The position numbers were made by a program, and so were the translations under genes. This document shows, piece by piece, positions 16,127 to 19,400 of a stretch of 19,400 bases of DNA. The stretch comes from Planctomycetia bacterium (GTDB taxonomy: Bacteria; Planctomycetota; Planctomycetia; Pirellulales; UBA1268): positions 1 to 19,400 of the forward strand of contig RFPF01000025.1 of assembly GCA_009926295.1 (NCBI GenBank), given 5' to 3'. How positions within the stretch are numbered: position 1 is the first letter of the stretch; every line of letters begins with the position of its first letter. The notes under the pieces are model-generated. The model saw nothing but the letters and a program-made list of their open reading frames with translations. It searched no databases and had not been told where the DNA came from.

Positions 16127-16151
16127 GTAGACAGGCCGAAGCCTGCCCTAC
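16127..16151 (-). terminator. UUCG-tetraloop hairpin overlapping the PEP-CTERM gene stop codon
   Basis: Read on the - strand, arms GTAGGGCAGGC and GCCTGTCTAC pair with one bulged G and one G-T wobble around a TTCG loop closed by C-G, an unusually stable tetraloop. The stop codon TAG of the upstream gene is inside the 5' arm. No T-tract follows, so it is a hairpin of terminator or mRNA-end type rather than a standard intrinsic terminator. It is almost the whole gap before the DUF1559 gene. Confidence 0.5.
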
Positions 16152-19100
16152 CTTCGGCGCCGCACCGCCGACCATCCGGCGACCGCGATGCCGATTGCGG
16201 CGAGGGCGAGAGCGGCCGGCTCCGGCACGACCACCATCTGCATCACCTGCCCGCCGTTGGCCGCGACGGTCGATACCGTCACGCTCTTCGCGGCATCATA
16301 CTGCGCCAGCGTCTTGTATGCCTGCCCGTTGTAGAGATACGAACCGCCCGCATCCTGCACGAAGTATTGGTAGGTGGCGCTCGCGATGCTGTTCAGGAAG
16401 TCGGACTGCAGCGACGATGTGAAGAAACCGCCGGTGAGCGTGCCAAGTTCGACGGAGCTCGGCGTGAAGTAGACGCTCACGACGTTCGCCGACGTCAGCG
16501 ACGAGGTGAAGGGGGTCAGGCCCGAGATGCTGAGGAGGTCGTTGCCGCTGGCCGCGGCATTCGTGTAGTCGGGATTGGCCTGTGTGAACTCGAACGCGAA
16601 GTCGAGGCCGCCGGAGGGATCGACGCTCGTCGCCGCGAGGATTCCGGGCGAGTTGCCCGGGCCGACGAGGCCCGCACCGCTGATCGCGTTAACGCTGCCG
16701 CGGCCGCCGAGCGACGTGCTTCCAGACAGCGCCACGCTCGACAGGATCGAGCCGTTGACGACGAGTTCGCCGCCGGAGACGGCGGTCTGCCCGGTGTAGG
16801 TGCTCGTGCCGCCGAGGACGAGTGTGCCGGCCCCCGCCTTCGTGAGGCCGTAGCCGTTGCCACCGTCACCGATCGCACCGGTGAAGTTGATCGCCGGGCT
16901 GCCGGTACCGGTCGTGTCGACGGTGAACGTGCGGCTACCGCCGGAGAGCGTGACCGGGCCGGTGAACGTGATGCTCTTGTCAATGTTCGAGCCCGCACTA
17001 AAGAACGTCGTGTCGGCCGTGACGTTCACGGCGTTGCCCACGGTGCGGGCGGCGCCGGTGGTGGATCGCAGGCTGCCGCCGGCGAGCGCGAGCGTGCCGG
17101 TGCCGAACACGCCGCTCGTGGGGGCGCCCGCCGGGCCCGTCGAGTCGTTGGCCACCACGACCTGCGAGCCCGCCTGGAGCGTGACGCCGCCGGAGTTGGT
17201 GTTGGCTCCTTGGAAAACCATGAGCGTCGACCCGGAGCCGACGGTGAGCGGGCCCGCGCCGGAGATCTGCCCTCCGACGAACCAGAACGCCGCGCCGGGA
17301 TTGCGGAGCGTACCACCGGAGGCGCCGAGCTGGATCGGCAGGCCCAGCACCTGATTCGCGGCGTTCGTGCCCGTGTAGGCGAGCGTCGCGTTATCGAGGG
17401 CGATGGTGCCGGAGAGGCCGGTCCACACAGAATCGGTCGTGAAGGCGAGCGTGCCGGCGTTCACCGTGGTGTTGCCGCCGTAGGCATTCGAGCCGGAGAG
17501 CGTGAGCGTGCCCGCGCCGCTCTTCGTGAGGCCGGCCGTGTTCGTGTTGTTGATCGCGCCCGCGAAGGCGACATCTTGGACATTCGTGTCGATGCGGATC
17601 GCGGAGGAACTACCGCGGATCCGGGTCGAGAGGTCGGTCGAGACGCCCGACCCATACTGCAGCGAACCGCCGGTGAACGACACCGTGCCGGTGCCAGCGA
17701 GGGCGTTTCCATTCGCAAGCGCCAGGACACCGGCGGTGATCGTGTAGCCGTTGGAGCCCGAGAGCGTGAGCGTGCCCGCGCCGTTCTTCACCAGGCTGCC
17801 CAAGCCAGAGAGATTGCCGGAGTAGGTCGTCGAGCCATTGCTCGCCCCGACCGTCAGTGCGACAGCCTGGCTCGAGTCGTTTTGCAGGGCCAGGTTGCCC
17901 GAGCCCTTCAGGCCACCGAACGTGGCGGCCGTCATCGAGCCGAATGAGAGCGTGCCCGCGCCGCTCGCATCAAACGTGCTCCCGGCAAGGGCGAGCGACG
18001 TGCTCGTGGTGGCGCTCGAGAGCGTGAGCGTGCCGGCCGACACGAGCGTGTCGCCCGTGAAGGTGTTCGTGCCGTTCACAAAGGCGTTGCCCACGCTGGT
18101 GACGAAGATCGGCATCAGCGTGAGGTTGCCAGCCCCCGACTTCGTGAAGGCGAGGTTGCCGGTGATGAGGCCGCCGAACGTGCCGCTCGTCGCCTGGTTG
18201 ACCGTAAGTGTCTTTACGGAGGCCCCGGTGTTGGTCACATAGCCGTTGGCGTAGCCGGTCTTTCCGTTGTTGCCGCTGCTCGTCAGTCCGGCCACGGTCT
18301 GATTGAAGCCGTTCAGGTCGAACGTGGCGGCCTGACCGGCACCGGGGCTTACGACGTTGAACACGTCGAGCGTCGTGCCGACCGGCAGTGTGTCGTCGGC
18401 CCCGATCTTGAGCCAGCCGCGGAGGATGCTCGTTGCACCGGAGTAGCCAGTCGGGCCGGCGAGCGTCACGGCATAGCCCGAAACATTGGTGTTGGTGTCG
18501 CCGCCGAAGCCGCTGACGATGAGCGACGAGCCGCCGACGGAACCGGTGATCACGAGGTTGCCGGAGTTGTAGCCGAGCCGGCCGCCGCTCATCGCGACCG
18601 TGCCGGCCCACGTGCCGGTGCCGGATGTCGCGTTGAGCCCGCCGTCGCTGTTCACGCCGTTGCCGCTGACCGTCACAGTCTTGCCGGCCCCGGCCGTGAT
18701 GCCGCTGCCGATCGTGAGTGACCCGTTGGCGCTGAAGTTCACGCTGGTCCCGCTGCCGAGCGCCGAGGCGTTGTTCACAAGGACGGCACCGGCGTTGATC
18801 GTCGTGGCACCCGAGTAGGCGTTTGACGCCGAGAGCGTGAGGATCCCGGAGCCATTCTTCGTCAGGCCGCCGACGTTCGTATTGGCGAGGCCGCTCGCCC
18901 AGGTGACGTTTTGGCTATTCGTGTCGATCGCGATGGCGCCCGAGCTGCCCACGATGCGCGACGACAGGTCGGCCGTGTAGGACGCCGAGTATTGCAGGGC
19001 ACCGCCCGTGAACGACACGTTGCCGCTGGAAGGCAGGGCGCTGGCGTTCGCGAGGGCCAGCGTGCCACCGGCGAGCGTGACCGGGCCGGCAAAGCCGTTC

Positions 19101-19400
19101 GACGCGGAGAGTGTGAGCGTGCCGTTGCCGCTCTTCGTGAGGCCGCCGACGTTGCTTGCGGCGAGGCCGGTGGCAAACGAAATGTTTTGGCCGTTGGTGT
19201 CGATCGAGACGGCACCGGAACTGCCTGCGATCCGCGACGACAGGTCGGTCGAGTAGGAGCCTGAATACTGGAGGGCGCCGCCGGTGAACGCGACGGTGCC
19301 GCTGGATGGCAGGGCGCTTGCACTTGCGAGGGCAAGCACGCCGCCGGCGAGCGTGGTCGGGCCGGAGTAGGAGTTTGACCCGGAGAGCGTGAGTGTGCCG
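16148..19400 (-). CDS. Autotransporter-associated beta-strand repeat protein with PEP-CTERM sorting signal, N-terminus outside window
   Basis: The frame is open to the right edge, so at least 1,080 residues are present and the start is not in view; the GTG at 19339 is internal. The protein is low-complexity, rich in Gly, Ser, Thr, Ala and Asn, and built of beta-strand repeats of the PATR type: 'G-L-T-K-x-G-x-G-T-L-T-L-S-G-x-N-x-Y-x-G-x-T-T-x-x-A-G-x-L' recurs about six times. Superposed on these are 92-residue modules in tandem. Near the end comes 'VGPGNSPGIL', a common junction in such proteins, then a non-repeat domain. The C-terminus is VPEPAALALAAIGIAVAGW followed by 'SAVRRRR': a PEP motif, one membrane helix and an Arg cluster, the exosortase-dependent sorting signal. 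It is expected to be exported to the envelope or matrix. Function is probably structural or adhesive (inference). Confidence 0.88.
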   Translation of the reverse strand, partial: GTLTLSGSNSYSGPTTLAGGVLALASASALPSSGTVAFTGGALQYSGSYSTDLSSRIAGSSGAVSIDTNGQNISFATGLAASNVGGLTKSGNGTLTLSASNGFAGPVTLAGGTLALANASALPSSGNVSFTGGALQYSASYTADLSSRIVGSSGAIAIDTNSQNVTWASGLANTNVGGLTKNGSGILTLSASNAYSGATTINAGAVLVNNASALGSGTSVNFSANGSLTIGSGITAGAGKTVTVSGNGVNSDGGLNATSGTGTWAGTVAMSGGRLGYNSGNLVITGSVGGSSLIVSGFGGDTNTNVSGYAVTLAGPTGYSGATSILRGWLKIGADDTLPVGTTLDVFNVVSPGAGQAATFDLNGFNQTVAGLTSSGNNGKTGYANGYVTNTGASVKTLTVNQATSGTFGGLITGNLAFTKSGAGNLTLMPIFVTSVGNAFVNGTNTFTGDTLVSAGTLTLSSATTSTSLALAGSTFDASGAGTLSFGSMTAATFGGLKGSGNLALQNDSSQAVALTVGASNGSTTYSGNLSGLGSLVKNGAGTLTLSGSNGYTITAGVLALANGNALAGTGTVSFTGGSLQYGSGVSTDLSTRIRGSSSAIRIDTNVQDVAFAGAINNTNTAGLTKSGAGTLTLSGSNAYGGNTTVNAGTLAFTTDSVWTGLSGTIALDNATLAYTGTNAANQVLGLPIQLGASGGTLRNPGAAFWFVGGQISGAGPLTVGSGSTLMVFQGANTNSGGVTLQAGSQVVVANDSTGPAGAPTSGVFGTGTLALAGGSLRSTTGAARTVGNAVNVTADTTFFSAGSNIDKSITFTGPVTLSGGSRTFTVDTTGTGSPAINFTGAIGDGGNGYGLTKAGAGTLVLGGTSTYTGQTAVSGGELVVNGSILSSVALSGSTSLGGRGSVNAISGAGLVGPGNSPGILAATSVDPSGGLDFAFEFTQANPDYTNAAASGNDLLSISGLTPFTSSLTSANVVSVYFTPSSVELGTLTGGFFTSSLQSDFLNSIASATYQYFVQDAGGSYLYNGQAYKTLAQYDAAKSVTVSTVAANGGQVMQMVVVPEPAALALAAIGIAVAGWSAVRRRR
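17455..17731 (-). repeat. Diverged third copy of the 92-residue module
   Basis: The stretch encodes 'VLALANGNALAGTGTVSFTG', then 'LQYGSGVSTDLSTRIRGSS', 'RIDTNVQ' and a PATR motif, the same order as the tandem pair but more diverged. The PATR segment just before it (about 17725-17765) reads 'SGSNGYTITAGV', lacking the 'xGxTT' part, so about 5-8 residues appear to have been lost in frame. Confidence 0.65.
18785..19336 (-). repeat. Two tandem 92-residue (276-bp) modules in the PEP-CTERM protein
   Basis: Adjacent units at 19336-19061 and 19060-18785 each begin 'LALA(S/N)ASALPSSG', continue with 'FTGGALQYS', 'DLSSRI', 'GSSGA' and 'IDTN', and end with a PATR motif ('GGLTK-G-GTLTLSASN'). DNA similarity between them is high by eye, suggesting recent duplication. 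The reading frame before 19336 shows the end of another PATR motif, so the array continues outside the window. Confidence 0.8.

Noticed and set aside
16367..17947. 526-codon + strand frame within the PEP-CTERM gene
   Set aside because: Its apparent repeats (Arg/Glu/Ala) mirror the repeats of the real gene on the other strand, so it is a shadow.

Overview
The window is a gene-dense, high-GC stretch of a bacterial chromosome that looks planctomycetal, probably Pirellulales-like. The lineage call is an inference from four lineage-typical families on one stretch: a DUF1559 pseudopilin, a DUF1552/DUF1592 secreted pair with c-type haem motifs, a short lipoprotein with a planctomycete-style carboxypeptidase-regulatory-like fold, and a PEP-CTERM protein with autotransporter-associated beta-strand repeats. 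I see no RNA genes, CRISPR arrays, transposases or attachment sites. No gap between genes exceeds about 100 bases.

Left part, + strand (1-5770): the C-terminal two thirds of a bacterial alpha-2-macroglobulin whose thioester residues are replaced, then a small YidH/DUF202 membrane protein, then an L-lactate permease (LctP) family transporter that overlaps it by one base.

Middle part, - strand (5778-9717): a DUF1552 Tat-exported protein followed, with a one-base overlap, by a PSCyt/DUF1592/DUF1588/DUF1585 secreted cytochrome-like protein. The second gene is broken by a perfect 14-bp tandem duplication that shifts the frame near the start of its DUF1588 region. Its end converges on the lactate permease gene with only 7 bp between the stops.

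Right-middle part, - strand (9811-16100): a tightly packed run of five genes, in transcription order DUF1559 pseudopilin, lipoprotein, exported FAD-dependent oxidoreductase flanked by beta-sandwich domains, a membrane NosR/RnfG-like protein with two FMN-binding domains and two CxxxC iron-sulfur motifs, and ApbE (the FMN transferase that would load it). Junctions are GTGA and ATGA overlaps or 11-bp gaps. A hairpin followed by five T lies directly after apbE. I read this as an extracytoplasmic flavin electron-transfer operon. The link between the flavinylated membrane protein and the exported FAD enzyme is an inference from gene order.

Right end, - strand (16148-19400): the C-terminal part of a very large surface protein made of repeated beta-strand modules and ending in a PEP-CTERM sorting signal; its N-terminus lies beyond the window.
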